In this document: positions 27,455 through 36,960 of the stretch, in pieces
How the letters are laid out: each line of letters begins with the position of its first letter
Numbering within the stretch: the first letter of the stretch is position 1
Assembly (NCBI GenBank): GCA_035498175.1
Contig: DATKAJ010000072.1
Coordinates: forward strand, 62,001 to 126,000
DNA from: JALORV01 sp035498175
Lineage (GTDB): Bacteria > Pseudomonadota > Gammaproteobacteria > Burkholderiales > Burkholderiaceae_F
Length of the DNA stretch: 64,000 nt
Direction of reading: 5' to 3'
Made by a program: the position numbers and the translations under genes
The notes under the pieces: model-generated
What the model was told of the DNA's origin: nothing
Seen by the model: the letters and a program-made list of their open reading frames with translations, nothing else
Database searches by the model: none

Positions 27455-28933
27455 CTAAACGCCCGGCGGCATCATGAGGTGCCAGTCGGTTGCCCTCTGG
27501 AACGCGTGGGCAACGCCGAGCAGCTTCGCTTCTTCGCAATAATTCGCGATCAGCTGCAGTCCGACCGGCCGCCGGCTGTTGATCGGCCCGCTGCCGAACC
27601 CGCACGGAATGCTCATCGACGGCACGCCGGCGAGGCTGCCCGGCACGGTGTAGAGGTCGGCCATGTACATCGCCACCGGGTCGGCCGCCTTCTCGCCGAA
27701 GCCGAAGGCCACGCTGGTCGTGACGGGCCCGGCGATGATGTCGCACTCGCCGAATGCCGTGCCGAATTCGTTGGCGATGAGCCGCCGCACTTTCATGGCC
27801 TTGATGAAGTACGCGTCGTAGTAGCCGTGCGACAGCACGTAAGTGCCGATCAGGATGCGCCGCTTCGGCTCGTCGCCGAAACCCTCGGCGCGCGACTTGC
27901 GGATCATGTCCTTCATGTCGCTGTAGTGCTGCGCGCGATGGCCGTAACGCACACCATCGAAGCGCGCGAGGTTGCTTGACGCCTCGGCCGGGGCTATCAC
28001 GTAGTACACGGGGATGCCGAGCTCGGCGTTCGGCAGCGAAATCGGCACCAGCTTCGCACCGAGCTTCTCGTATTCAGCAAGTGCCGTGCGCACCGGCCCC
28101 TCGACGTCGGGCTGCAGTCCGGCGCCGAAGAACTCCTTTGGCACGCCGATTTTGAGGCCTTTGACCGACATGCCGAGCGATCGCGTGTAGTCCTCGGTCG
28201 GGCGGTCGAGGCTGGTCGAGTCCTTCGCGTCGAAGCCGAGCATCGCGTTGAAGACCAGCGCCGCATCTTCGGCCGAGACCGTCATCAGCCCCGCGGTGTC
28301 GAGGCTCGAGGCAAAGGCGATCATGCCCCAGCGCGACGGGCGGCCGTAGGTCGGCTTGGTTCCGGTGATGCCGGAAAACGCTGCGGGTTCGCGAATTGAG
28401 CCGCCAGTGTCGGTCGCCGTGGCCACCGGTGCGAGGCGGGCAGCCACCGCGGCGGCCGATCCGCCGGACGACCCCCCGGGCACGGCGCCGCGATCCCACG
28501 GGTTCAGCACGTTCCCGTACGCGCTGTTCTCGTTGCTTGAACCCATCGCGAACTCGTCGCAGTTCGCCTTCCCGAGGGTCACCATGCCGGCGCGGGCCAG
28601 ATTGTCGACAACGGTCGCGTCGAACGGGCTCATATAGCCCTCGAGGATCCGGCTGGAGGCAGTCGATGTGAAGTCCTTGGTGACGAAGATGTCCTTGTGC
28701 GCAATCGGGATTCCGGTCAGCGGCGTCGCTTCGCCGCGCGCAATGCGCGCGTCGGCTGCGGCGGCCTGCGCCAGAGTGACTTCGGGGCGCACGTCCAGAA
28801 AGGCATTGAGCGCGCGGTGAGCTTCGATCCGCGCCAGGTATGCGCGCGCCAGCTCGACCGCGGAGACCTCCTTCGCAGCCAGTTGCCGCGACAGCCCGGC
28901 GATGGTCGCGCGCGACAGGTCGGCAGCGCTCAC
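27455..28933 (-). CDS. gatA: Asp-tRNA(Asn)/Glu-tRNA(Gln) amidotransferase subunit A
   Basis: A 492-residue amidase-signature enzyme. The Ser-cisSer-Lys triad is Lys80 (IPIAHKD), Ser155 (GGSSGGSA) and Ser179 (TDTGGSI), at the same spacing as in Staphylococcus GatA. It releases ammonia from glutamine for GatB. The start is GTG at 28933; the long ORF extending to 29068 overlaps gatC and is not real. gatC lies 19 bp upstream. Confidence 0.96.
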   Translation of the reverse strand: MSAADLSRATIAGLSRQLAAKEVSAVELARAYLARIEAHRALNAFLDVRPEVTLAQAAAADARIARGEATPLTGIPIAHKDIFVTKDFTSTASSRILEGYMSPFDATVVDNLARAGMVTLGKANCDEFAMGSSNENSAYGNVLNPWDRGAVPGGSSGGSAAAVAARLAPVATATDTGGSIREPAAFSGITGTKPTYGRPSRWGMIAFASSLDTAGLMTVSAEDAALVFNAMLGFDAKDSTSLDRPTEDYTRSLGMSVKGLKIGVPKEFFGAGLQPDVEGPVRTALAEYEKLGAKLVPISLPNAELGIPVYYVIAPAEASSNLARFDGVRYGHRAQHYSDMKDMIRKSRAEGFGDEPKRRILIGTYVLSHGYYDAYFIKAMKVRRLIANEFGTAFGECDIIAGPVTTSVAFGFGEKAADPVAMYMADLYTVPGSLAGVPSMSIPCGFGSGPINSRRPVGLQLIANYCEEAKLLGVAHAFQRATDWHLMMPPGV

Positions 28934-28952
28934 GTTGCCCCTCGGCCTGCGT

Positions 28953-29240
28953 TCATTCGATGACCCGCGGCACGAGGAAGAGGCCGTCCTGCTGCTCCGG
29001 CGCGTTGGCGAGATTGGCCGCGCGCTCGTCGCCCACCGTGACGACGTCGTCGCGCAGCCGCTGCGCACCGCCGAGCGGATGCGCCATCGGCTCGATCCCC
29101 TCGGTGTCGACCGCCTGCATCCGCTCGATCATCCCGAAGATGTCGTTCAACTGCTCCAGCACCCGCTGCGCCTGGGCGTCAGTGACCTCGATGCGGGCGA
29201 GGTCGGCAATGCGGCGGACTTGCGCGAGATCGAGTGCCAT
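28953..29240 (-). CDS. gatC: Asp-tRNA(Asn)/Glu-tRNA(Gln) amidotransferase subunit C
   Basis: A 95-residue GatC: VRRIADLARIEVTDAQAQRV, then LNDIFGMIERMQAVDTEGIEPM, the belt that wraps GatA and GatB. First gene of the operon. The presence of gatCAB suggests indirect synthesis of Asn-tRNA and/or Gln-tRNA. It is divergent from mreB; the 200 bp between them has AT-rich stretches near 29323-29345 but no promoter I can defend. Confidence 0.93.
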   Translation of the reverse strand: MALDLAQVRRIADLARIEVTDAQAQRVLEQLNDIFGMIERMQAVDTEGIEPMAHPLGGAQRLRDDVVTVGDERAANLANAPEQQDGLFLVPRVIE

Positions 29241-29441
29241 CGGCGGGTGGGAACGGTCGACGCAGAAATGCGGGGTGGTTTGCCGCCGCGTAAGCCTTTC
29301 AAAACAAGCGTTTGCGGCAGATTTGAAGCGTGATTAGTTTATCATCGCGCATTCTCACCAGACTCTGCGCGCCACGGGGACAAGGCAGGGCAGCGCCGGC
29401 ACCGGCGCATTCCATCAGTAGCGCATCCACCAAAGGCAGTC

Positions 29442-30485
29442 ATGTTCGGTTTTCTTCGCAGCTATTTCTCCAATGACCTTGCGATCGACCTCGGCACCGC
29501 CAATACGCTGATCTATGTCCGCGGCAAGGGCATCGTGCTGGATGAACCCTCGGTCGTCGCCATTCGCCAGGAAGGCGGCCCGAACGGCAAGCGCACGATC
29601 CAGGCCGTCGGCAAGGAAGCAAAGCAGATGCTCGGCAAGGTGCCAGGCAACATCGAGGCGATCCGCCCGATGAAGGACGGCGTCATCGCCGACTTCACGG
29701 TGACCGAACAGATGCTCAAGCAGTTCATCAAGATGGTGCATCCATCGAGTTTGTTCGCGCCGAACCCGCGCATCATCATTTGCGTGCCGTGCGGCTCGAC
29801 GCAGGTCGAGCGCCGCGCGATCAAGGAATCGGCCGAGGCCGCCGGCGCATCGCAGGTGTTCCTGATCGAGGAGCCGATGGCCGCGGCGATCGGTGCTGGG
29901 CTCCCTGTGTCCGAAGCGTCGGGTTCGATGGTGGTCGACATCGGCGGCGGCACGACGGAGGTCGGCGTGATCTCCCTCGGCGGCATGGTCTACAAGGGCA
30001 GCGTTCGCGTCGGCGGCGACAAGTTCGACGAGGCGATCATCAACTACATCCGTCGCAACTATGGCATGCTGATCGGCGAGCCGACCGCGGAGCTGATCAA
30101 GAAGGAGATCGGTTCGGCGTTCCCGGGCTCCGAGGTGCGCGAGATGGAGGTCAAGGGTCGCAACCTCTCCGAAGGCATTCCGCGCAGCTTCACCATCTCC
30201 AGCAACGAGATCCTCGAGGCGCTCACCGATCCGCTCAACCAGATCGTATCCAGCGTGAAGATCGCGCTCGAACAGACGCCGCCGGAACTCGGCGCCGACA
30301 TCGCCGACCGCGGCATGATGCTCACCGGCGGTGGCGCACTGCTGCGCGACCTCGACCGGCTGCTGATGGAGGAAACGGGGCTGCCCGTCGTTGTCGCCGA
30401 GGAGCCGCTGACCTGCGTCGTGCGCGGCTGCGGCACTGCGCTGGAGCGTATGGATAAGCTCGGCACGATCTTCGCGACCGGCTGA
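29442..30485 (+). CDS. mreB: Rod-shape actin MreB
   Basis: A 347-residue actin-fold ATPase, standard length. Phosphate-1 loop DLGTANTLIY, phosphate-2 DIGGGTTEVGVI and the adenosine loop MLTGGGALLRDL are intact, and the N-terminal FLRSYFSNDLAIDL amphipathic segment binds the membrane. It guides lateral wall synthesis with MreC, MreD, PBP2 and RodA, all encoded downstream. First gene of the shape cluster. Confidence 0.97.
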   Translation: MFGFLRSYFSNDLAIDLGTANTLIYVRGKGIVLDEPSVVAIRQEGGPNGKRTIQAVGKEAKQMLGKVPGNIEAIRPMKDGVIADFTVTEQMLKQFIKMVHPSSLFAPNPRIIICVPCGSTQVERRAIKESAEAAGASQVFLIEEPMAAAIGAGLPVSEASGSMVVDIGGGTTEVGVISLGGMVYKGSVRVGGDKFDEAIINYIRRNYGMLIGEPTAELIKKEIGSAFPGSEVREMEVKGRNLSEGIPRSFTISSNEILEALTDPLNQIVSSVKIALEQTPPELGADIADRGMMLTGGGALLRDLDRLLMEETGLPVVVAEEPLTCVVRGCGTALERMDKLGTIFATG

Positions 30486-30598
30486 GATCCGGGTCAGCGA
30501 GGCAGGCGGTGGTTTGCGTTGCCTTTTGCCTAAAGAAGTCGCGTCGCTTTGCCGCCGACTTTCTTCACTTTTGATCACGCAGAAGCAGAGGTGCACTT

Positions 30599-31510
30599 TT
30601 GCGTGCGTATGAATCCGGTCCTCCTCCGCTGTTCAACCAGGGCGTCTCGGCGCGCGCCCGCCTTGCGTTCTTTTCCTTCCTCGCGATCGCGCTGATTGTC
30701 ATCGATTCGCGAATCAAGGCGCTTGAGACCGTCCGCGTCGGCGCCGGTGTGGTGCTGTACCCCATTCAGCAGGCGTTGCTGATCCCAGGACGGATCGCCG
30801 ACACCGTCGACGACTACTTCACCTCGATCACGACCCTGCAGCGCGAGAACTACGCGCTGAAGCGCAAGCAGGTCGAGAGCGCCCAGAGCCTGATGCAGGC
30901 TCAGCAGGTGGCACTCGAGAACGAGCGGCTACGCAAGCTGCTGGGTGCGCGCGAGCGTGCGGGCAACAGCGCGATCCTCGGCACCGTGCTGTACGAATCG
31001 CGCGACCGCTTCTCGCACAAGATCGTGCTGCATGTCGGCACCGATGACGGCGTGCGTGCCGGCAATCCGGTGATCGACGACGTCGGTGTCGTCGGACAGG
31101 TGACGCGGGTCTTCAAGGGCACCGCGGAGGTGACCCTGCTCACTGACAAGGATCAGTCGATCCCGATCCAGATCGTGCGCAATGGCCTGCGCGGCATCGC
31201 CTTCGGCGGGGCTGACCCGGGCACGCTCGACCTGCGCTTCATGGCCGCCAACGCGGATGTTGAAAACGGCGATGTCGCCGTGACCTCCGGGCTCGACGGT
31301 CTGTATCCGGAAGGTCTGCCGGTCGGCAAAGTCGAAGTGGTCGAGCGCGCCGCGAAAGACCAGTTCGCGCGCATCGTGCTGAGCCCCCTGGCCGGTGTGG
31401 AGAACCACACGCACCTGCTGGTGCTGCTGGTCGAAGCGTCGAAGCGGCCGCCGCCACCGCCACCGGCTCCGAACGAACCGGCGCCACGGCGCGCGACAGG
31501 CAGGAAATGA
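30599..31510 (+). CDS. mreC: Rod-shape protein MreC
   Basis: A 303-residue protein: cytoplasmic PPPLFNQG start, one membrane helix (about 25-42), a coiled coil (about 75-110, NYALKRKQVESAQSLMQAQQ) and the beta-barrel periplasmic domain. A Pro-rich tail (RPPPPPPAPNEPAPRR) ends it. The start is TTG at 30599, supported by AGAGGTG at 30587-30593 five bases before it; the nearby ATG is out of frame. It stabilises the elongation complex and contacts PBP2. Confidence 0.92.
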   Translation: MRAYESGPPPLFNQGVSARARLAFFSFLAIALIVIDSRIKALETVRVGAGVVLYPIQQALLIPGRIADTVDDYFTSITTLQRENYALKRKQVESAQSLMQAQQVALENERLRKLLGARERAGNSAILGTVLYESRDRFSHKIVLHVGTDDGVRAGNPVIDDVGVVGQVTRVFKGTAEVTLLTDKDQSIPIQIVRNGLRGIAFGGADPGTLDLRFMAANADVENGDVAVTSGLDGLYPEGLPVGKVEVVERAAKDQFARIVLSPLAGVENHTHLLVLLVEASKRPPPPPPAPNEPAPRRATGRK

Positions 31511-32103
31511 GCGGGACGCGGAGCCTGCAGCAATGGGTGCGCGACACCTTCGCTCTGCGCCCGACCGACCCGGTCGACGCAATCAGCCGCGGCGTGACAC
31601 GCGAGTACCTGCTGCGCCCCGCGAACCCGCTATTCATCTGGTTTTCGCTGATCGTCGCGTTGCTGCTGAACATGATGCCGTGGGGCCGCAACCCCTTCGC
31701 GCCGGACGCGCTGGCGCTGGTACTGATCTTCTGGAATGTTCACCAGCCGCGCCGCGTTGGCATGGGCGCGGCGTTCGTGTTCGGGTTGCTGATGGACGTG
31801 CACGAGGGGGCGCTCTTCGGCCAGCACGCGCTGGCGTACACGCTGCTGTCCTACGGTGCGATCACCCTGCACCGGCGCATCCAGTGGTTTCCCCTCGGGG
31901 CTCAGGCGATTCACATACTTCCGCTGTTGCTCGTAGCGCAGTTGGCGTCGCTGGCAATCCGCATGTGGGTCGGCGGCGAATGGCCCGGCTGGGTCTACTT
32001 TGCGCAGAGCTTCGTCGGCACGGCGCTCTGGCCGCTGGCCGCGTGGCTGCTGCTCGCGCCCCAGCGGCGGCCGGTGGATCGGGACGAAACCAGACCGCTG
32101 TAG
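31507..32103 (+). CDS. mreD: Rod-shape protein MreD
   Basis: A 198-residue membrane protein with five to six helices and the family block NPLFIWFSLIVALLLNMMPWG and VHQPRRVGMGAAFVFGLLMDV. It starts within the mreC stop (ATGA). It works with MreC in elongasome assembly. The gene is followed by a small convergent gene rather than directly by mrdA. Confidence 0.92.
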   Translation: MSGTRSLQQWVRDTFALRPTDPVDAISRGVTREYLLRPANPLFIWFSLIVALLLNMMPWGRNPFAPDALALVLIFWNVHQPRRVGMGAAFVFGLLMDVHEGALFGQHALAYTLLSYGAITLHRRIQWFPLGAQAIHILPLLLVAQLASLAIRMWVGGEWPGWVYFAQSFVGTALWPLAAWLLLAPQRRPVDRDETRPL

Positions 32104-32145
32104 ACGGCTCTTCTCGTACTCGCGACGAGTGCACGTGCGACCGCT

Positions 32146-32532
32146 TCAGCGGTCGCGTACACGAGGTGCGCTCGGCTTGGGCGGCGCCGGATAGCGCTTG
32201 TCGAGCACGTGGCCGAGCGCCAGCAGGGGGTGGCGCAGGGTCATGCGAGGGCCGGCGTAGCGCATGATCGTCCGCACTTCTTCACGCTGGCGCGGGCCGT
32301 AGCAGTGGATCTGGCACTTCGCGCAGACCGGCTTGTCTTCGCCGAACGGGCAGACCGCGAGCCGCTTGGCGGCATATGCCATCAGCGCCTCGCACGATTC
32401 GCACAGCACTTCGCCGCCATGGCGGTCGCGGCAGAAGATTGCGGTCATGGCTTCCAGCGTGCGGAGCTCGCGCAGCAGGCGCGGCGTCGTCGGGCGGTCG
32501 CGGCCGCAGCGGACTTCGATTTCGGTCTCCAT
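32146..32532 (-). CDS. Nitrous oxide-stimulated promoter family protein
   Basis: A 128-residue protein of the family named after a nitrous-oxide-responsive locus (PF11756). Conserved cysteines are in IFCRDRHG, LCESCEALMAY and CPFGEDKPVCAKCQIHCYG, so a metal or Fe-S site is likely. The C-terminus is MRYAGPRM plus a basic tail. The ATG at 32532 is the family start; upstream codons to 32580 are excluded. It is an opposite-strand gene set between mreD and mrdA. Confidence 0.8.
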   Translation of the reverse strand: METEIEVRCGRDRPTTPRLLRELRTLEAMTAIFCRDRHGGEVLCESCEALMAYAAKRLAVCPFGEDKPVCAKCQIHCYGPRQREEVRTIMRYAGPRMTLRHPLLALGHVLDKRYPAPPKPSAPRVRDR

Positions 32533-32699
32533 GGCGCGGATTGTCAGGGAGCCTCCAGCGTGGCTGCTGAGCCGGATCAAAGAGCGTAGCGGCCTACCTC
32601 TCGCGGGTTAGGCGTGCGGGCTCTGTCCGCTCGGGCCCCGGACGACAACCGATGGTCGATTCCGGCGTCTTTTCCGGCATCGGCGACGGAGCGCGATCC

Positions 32700-32705
32700 T
32701 ATAAT
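32700..32705 (+). promoter_or_regulatory. Possible -10 element for mrdA-rodA
   Basis: A perfect TATAAT lies in GC-rich DNA 110-180 bp before the candidate mrdA starts. No good -35 box is seen at 16-18 bp, so this is tentative. If real, mrdA and rodA have their own promoter apart from mreBCD. Confidence 0.3.
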
Positions 32706-32885
32706 CTCGCGGTTTCCTGTCTGCGCACCCGCGCGTCCTCCGAGTGGTTTCTCCAGGCCTGATGCCGAACGCGCGATCCGGCGCATCGCCGGACATGCCC
32801 GCCTTCCCGTTCGATGCCTAGTCGCTGGCTGCGCCGCCGTCGTCGCGGGAGCGACGAGCCCACGTTCGGCTCGCGTTCCGCCGCG

Positions 32886-34802
32886 ATGCGCAACCCCGAG
32901 CGCGAGGTTCACTATTTCCGCCTGCGCGTTCTGGTGGCGATGGGCTTCGTCATCGTGTGCTTCGCCCTGCTGGGCGCGCGATTTGCCTGGTTGCAGGTCG
33001 TCAAGCACGAGGGATACCTCGCCCAGGCGGAGCAGAACCGCATCGCGGTGCTGCCGGTGGCGCCGAACCGCGGCCTGATCAAGGACCGCAACGGCAAGAT
33101 CATTGCCCGCAACTATTCGGCCTACACGCTGGAGATCACCCCAGCCAAGGTGGCGAATCTCGAGGAGACGATCGACCAGCTGGCGCAGGTCGTAGAGGTG
33201 CAGGCGCGCGACCGACGCCGCTTCCGCAAGCTGATGGAGGACACCAAGCGTTTCGATTCGATCCCGATCCGCACGCGGCTCAGCGACGAGGAGGTCGCCC
33301 GCTTCTCGGCGCAGCGCTTTCGCTTCCCGGGCGTTGAACTGCGCGCGCGCCTGTTCCGCGACTACCCGCTGGGCCAGACCGCTTCGCACATGCTTGGCTA
33401 CATCGGCCGTATCTCCCAGCGCGATCTCGAGCGCATCGAGAAGATGGACGACCCGTCGGCCTATGTCGGCACCGAGCACATCGGCAAGCTCGGCATCGAG
33501 CAGAGCTACGAGGCGGAGCTGCACGGCACGACCGGGTACGAAGAAGTCGAAATCACCGCCGGCGGGCGCGCGGTCCGCACGCTGAAGCGCACGCCCTCGC
33601 TGCCCGGCAACAACCTGACGCTGTCGGTCGATATCGAGTTGCAGAAGGTCGTCGAGCAGGCCTTCGGCAAGCGCCGCGGTGCGCTCATCGCTATCGAGCC
33701 GAAGACTGGCGATGTGCTTGCCTTCGTGTCGATGCCGACCTTCGATCCCAACCTGTTCGTCGACGGCATCGACCCGAAGAACTGGGATGACCTCAACAAT
33801 GACCTCGACAAGCCGCTGCTGAATCGCGCGCTGCGCGGCACGTATCCGATCGGCTCGACTTACAAGCCGTTCCTGGCGCTGGCCGCGCTCGAAACCGGCA
33901 AGCGCAAGCCGGAGACCACGATCTACGACGGCGGTACCTTCGTGTTCGGCAACCGCGTTTTCCGTGATTCGAACAAGGTGCCACTCGGCACGGTCAACAT
34001 GCATGCGTCGATCGTCAGGTCGAGCGACATCTATTACTACCAGGTGGCCAACGACCTCGGCGTCGACACGATCCACGACTTCATGAAGCCGTGGGGCTTC
34101 GGGCAGATCACCGGGATCGACGTCGAGGGCGAGCAGACCGGCATCCTGCCGTCGTCGGAGTGGAAGGAACGCCGCTTCAGGCAGAAGTGGTTCCCGGGCG
34201 AGACGATCTCGATCGGCATTGGCCAGGGCTACAACGCGTTCACCTTGCTTCAACTCGCGCATGCCACCGCCAACCTAGCCAACGACGGCGTCGTGATGAA
34301 GCCGCACCTCGTCAAGGAGGTGGAGAACGTGCGCACCGGCGAGAAGCGCATGACGGTACCGAAGGAGAGCTACCGCATTCCCATCAAACCGGAACACCTG
34401 AAGTTCGTGCAGGACGCGATGGTCGACGTCAACATCAGCGGCACCGGGCGGCTTGCGTTTCAGGGGGCGCCGTACAAGGTCGGCGGAAAGACAGGAACCG
34501 CGCAGGTCGTCGGCATCCGGCAGGGCGAGAAATACGACGAGTCGCGCGTGGCCGAGCGCCACCGCGACCACTCGCTGTTCATCGCCTTCGCGCCGGCCGA
34601 AAATCCGCAGATTGCGATCGCAGTGCTGGTCGAAAACGGCGGTTTCGGCGCGCGCGCGGCAGCGCCGATCGCACGCGCAGCGATCGACTATCACCTGCTC
34701 GGCAAGAAGCCCGCGGGTCCGGCGCCGAGCGACGACGACGATGAAGACGCGCCGCACACGGTTGCGCTCGCGCGGGGTGCTGCGCAGCGGAGCGTGCCGT
34801 GA
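32886..34802 (+). CDS. mrdA: Penicillin-binding protein 2 (elongasome transpeptidase)
   Basis: A 638-residue class B PBP. One N-terminal helix (HYFRLRVLVAMGFVIVCFAL) is followed by the pedestal domain and the transpeptidase with SxxK (GSTYKPF), SxN-type motif (SSDIYYY) and KTG (GGKTGTAQV). It cross-links side-wall peptidoglycan with RodA. Start choice is uncertain: ATG at 32886 gives the family-like N-terminus RNPEREVHYFRLR, but ATG at 32814 would add 24 basic residues. The stop overlaps the rodA start by four bases. Confidence 0.93.
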   Translation: MRNPEREVHYFRLRVLVAMGFVIVCFALLGARFAWLQVVKHEGYLAQAEQNRIAVLPVAPNRGLIKDRNGKIIARNYSAYTLEITPAKVANLEETIDQLAQVVEVQARDRRRFRKLMEDTKRFDSIPIRTRLSDEEVARFSAQRFRFPGVELRARLFRDYPLGQTASHMLGYIGRISQRDLERIEKMDDPSAYVGTEHIGKLGIEQSYEAELHGTTGYEEVEITAGGRAVRTLKRTPSLPGNNLTLSVDIELQKVVEQAFGKRRGALIAIEPKTGDVLAFVSMPTFDPNLFVDGIDPKNWDDLNNDLDKPLLNRALRGTYPIGSTYKPFLALAALETGKRKPETTIYDGGTFVFGNRVFRDSNKVPLGTVNMHASIVRSSDIYYYQVANDLGVDTIHDFMKPWGFGQITGIDVEGEQTGILPSSEWKERRFRQKWFPGETISIGIGQGYNAFTLLQLAHATANLANDGVVMKPHLVKEVENVRTGEKRMTVPKESYRIPIKPEHLKFVQDAMVDVNISGTGRLAFQGAPYKVGGKTGTAQVVGIRQGEKYDESRVAERHRDHSLFIAFAPAENPQIAIAVLVENGGFGARAAAPIARAAIDYHLLGKKPAGPAPSDDDDEDAPHTVALARGAAQRSVP

Positions 34803-35917
34803 ACCAGGCCAGTACCGTCCGACGCATCGGCCTGTGGGTCCGTCCGTACGTGACGGTGTTCGATCCTTCGCTGATCGCCATCGTCGGCTGCCTGGCAGTC
34901 ATCGGCATGGTCACGCTGTACTCGGCCGGCAACGACTTCCCGTGGCGCATCAACGACCAGCTGCGCAATTTCGGCGTGGCGCTGGCCGTGATGTTCCTCG
35001 TGGCCAACATCCCGCCGCAGGCGCTGATGCGGCTGGCAGTGCCGGTCTATCTCGCCGGTGTCGTGCTGCTGGTGGCGACGGCGGCGAATGGCGTGATCGT
35101 GAAAGGCGCGCAACGCTGGCTCGACATCGGAGTCGGCCGGATCCAGCCGGCGGAGATCATGAAGCTCGGCCTGCCGCTGATGCTTGCGTGGTACTTCCAC
35201 AGGCGCGAAGGCAGTCTGCGGGCCTTCGACTTCGTTGTCGCGGGCGTCCTCATGCTGGTCCCGGTCGCGCTGATCGTGAAGCAGCCGGACCTCGGTACCG
35301 CGCTGCTCGTCCTCGCGGCCGGATCGTTCGTGATCTTCTTCGCTGGTCTGCCATGGAAGTGGCTCGCGATGATGATCGTCGCCGGCATCGCCACGTTGCC
35401 GCTCGCCTGGACGCTGATGCACGACTACCAGCGCGAGCGCATCCTGACGCTGATCGACCCGTCGACCGATCCGCTCGGCAAGGGATTTCACACGCTGCAG
35501 GCGATGATCGCGATCGGCTCGGGCGGGGTGCTCGGCAAGGGCTGGATGCAGGGCACCCAGACGCATCTCGAGTTCATCCCGGAGCGCACCAGCGATTTCA
35601 TCTTTGCCGTGTACTCGGAGGAATTCGGCCTGGTCGGCAACGCCGTGCTGGCGCTGCTGTTCATCGCGCTGGTGTGGCGTGCCCTGGCGATTGCGCTCAA
35701 CGCGCCGACGCTGTTTGCGCGGCTGCTCGCCGCTGCGATCGCGCTGATCATCTTCACCTATGCGTTCGTCAACATGGGCATGGTGAGCGGCATCCTCCCG
35801 GTCGTGGGGGTGCCGCTGCCGTTCATCAGCTACGGCGGCACCGCGCTGGTGACGCTAGGCATGGCGTGCGGCATCCTGATGTCGATCGCTGCCAACCGCA
35901 AGCTGGTGCAGAGCTGA
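34799..35917 (+). CDS. rodA: RodA, SEDS peptidoglycan glycosyltransferase
   Basis: A 372-residue membrane protein with about ten helices. SEDS family landmarks are present: VKGAQRWLDIGVGRIQPAEIMKLGLP, KQPDLGTALL and GVPLPFISYGGTALVT. It polymerises lipid II together with PBP2. Start is GTG within the mrdA stop; rlpA starts on its last base, so mrdA-rodA-rlpA form one transcript. Confidence 0.96.
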   Translation: MNQASTVRRIGLWVRPYVTVFDPSLIAIVGCLAVIGMVTLYSAGNDFPWRINDQLRNFGVALAVMFLVANIPPQALMRLAVPVYLAGVVLLVATAANGVIVKGAQRWLDIGVGRIQPAEIMKLGLPLMLAWYFHRREGSLRAFDFVVAGVLMLVPVALIVKQPDLGTALLVLAAGSFVIFFAGLPWKWLAMMIVAGIATLPLAWTLMHDYQRERILTLIDPSTDPLGKGFHTLQAMIAIGSGGVLGKGWMQGTQTHLEFIPERTSDFIFAVYSEEFGLVGNAVLALLFIALVWRALAIALNAPTLFARLLAAAIALIIFTYAFVNMGMVSGILPVVGVPLPFISYGGTALVTLGMACGILMSIAANRKLVQS

Positions 35918-36960
35918 TGCCACGGGGCGCACGACGCTGGTCGGTCGTCGCGCTGCTCTGCCTGATGACGGCGTGCGGCACCACGCCCAAGAAGTCCGTC
36001 TACTATCAGGACGACGGTCCGCCGGATCGCGTGCCTGCGGACCTCGGCGGTGTCGCGGACGCAGTGCCGAAGGTGGAGCCGGCCCACAAGGCCGCCAGCC
36101 GGCCCTACACCGCGCTCGGGCGCACCTACACCCCCCTGACCGGCGATCCGGCGTTCAAGCAGCGCGGGCTGGCGTCCTGGTACGGCAAGCAGTTCCACGG
36201 CAGCCGCACCGCCAATGGCGAGACCTACGACATGTTCGCGATGACCGCCGCGCATCCGACGTTGCCGATCCCGAGCTATGTGCGCGTGACCAGCGTGCGC
36301 AACGGTCGCAGTGTGATTGTCCGGGTCAACGATCGTGGCCCGTTCAAGGCCGATCGGGTGATCGATCTTTCGTATGCGGCCGCGAGCAGGCTCGGCATCG
36401 CCGCGGCCGGCACCGGAGAGGTCGAGATCGAGCGCATCACGATGGCGCAGATCGCGAGCGGCGACTGGCGACGCGGAGATGGCGCGCGCGGCGAGACGGC
36501 AACGGCGGCCGCGCCTCCGCCCGTGGCCTCCGCTGTCGTCGCAACGTCCGCGACCTCGACGAACGCGGCGGCCACGGTCGGCTCGGCGGTGCCCTCGACG
36601 ATGATCGTGCCGGTTATTGCCGAGGCCGGTGCGGTCGCGGCAGCCATTCCGTCCGTACCGGCGCCGAATGCGCCTGCCTCGGCTGTGAGCCCGTCGCCTG
36701 CGGGCGTGCGCGGCTGGAGCGTGCAGCTCGGTGCCTTCGCACAGGAAGCCAACGCCGAAGCGCTTGCCGGACGGGTTTCAGCCCTGCTTGCGTTCTCCGA
36801 TGTTCCTGGCGATGACGTCGCGTCGCGTCTCACCCGCATCGAGAAGGAGGGCTCGATATATCGCGTGCTTGTCGGCAATGGCGACCGGGCCGGGGCGCAG
36901 TCGCTTGCGCGCGAACTCGAGCGGCTGCTCGACCGTCCGACGGCGGTGGTGCAGCGCTAG
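35917..36960 (+). CDS. rlpA: RlpA, septal-ring lipoprotein with SPOR domain
   Basis: A 347-residue protein. The signal ends LCLMTACG, with Cys20 the probable lipidated residue. The double-psi barrel catalytic domain (about 80-180) contains GLASWYGKQFHGSRTANGE and RVNDRGPFKADRVIDLS, with the conserved Asp. A long Ala/Pro/Thr-rich linker leads to a C-terminal SPOR domain (GWSVQLGAFAQEANAEAL to end). In Pseudomonas, RlpA cleaves peptide-free (naked) glycan strands. It shares its CTAG stop with rsmI. Confidence 0.93.
   Translation: MPRGARRWSVVALLCLMTACGTTPKKSVYYQDDGPPDRVPADLGGVADAVPKVEPAHKAASRPYTALGRTYTPLTGDPAFKQRGLASWYGKQFHGSRTANGETYDMFAMTAAHPTLPIPSYVRVTSVRNGRSVIVRVNDRGPFKADRVIDLSYAAASRLGIAAAGTGEVEIERITMAQIASGDWRRGDGARGETATAAAPPPVASAVVATSATSTNAAATVGSAVPSTMIVPVIAEAGAVAAAIPSVPAPNAPASAVSPSPAGVRGWSVQLGAFAQEANAEALAGRVSALLAFSDVPGDDVASRLTRIEKEGSIYRVLVGNGDRAGAQSLARELERLLDRPTAVVQR

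Noticed and set aside
29241..29441. Divergent promoter region between gatC and mreB
   Set aside because: AT-rich hexamers exist near 29323-29345, but the spacing (11 or 22 bp) is wrong for a sigma-70 promoter.
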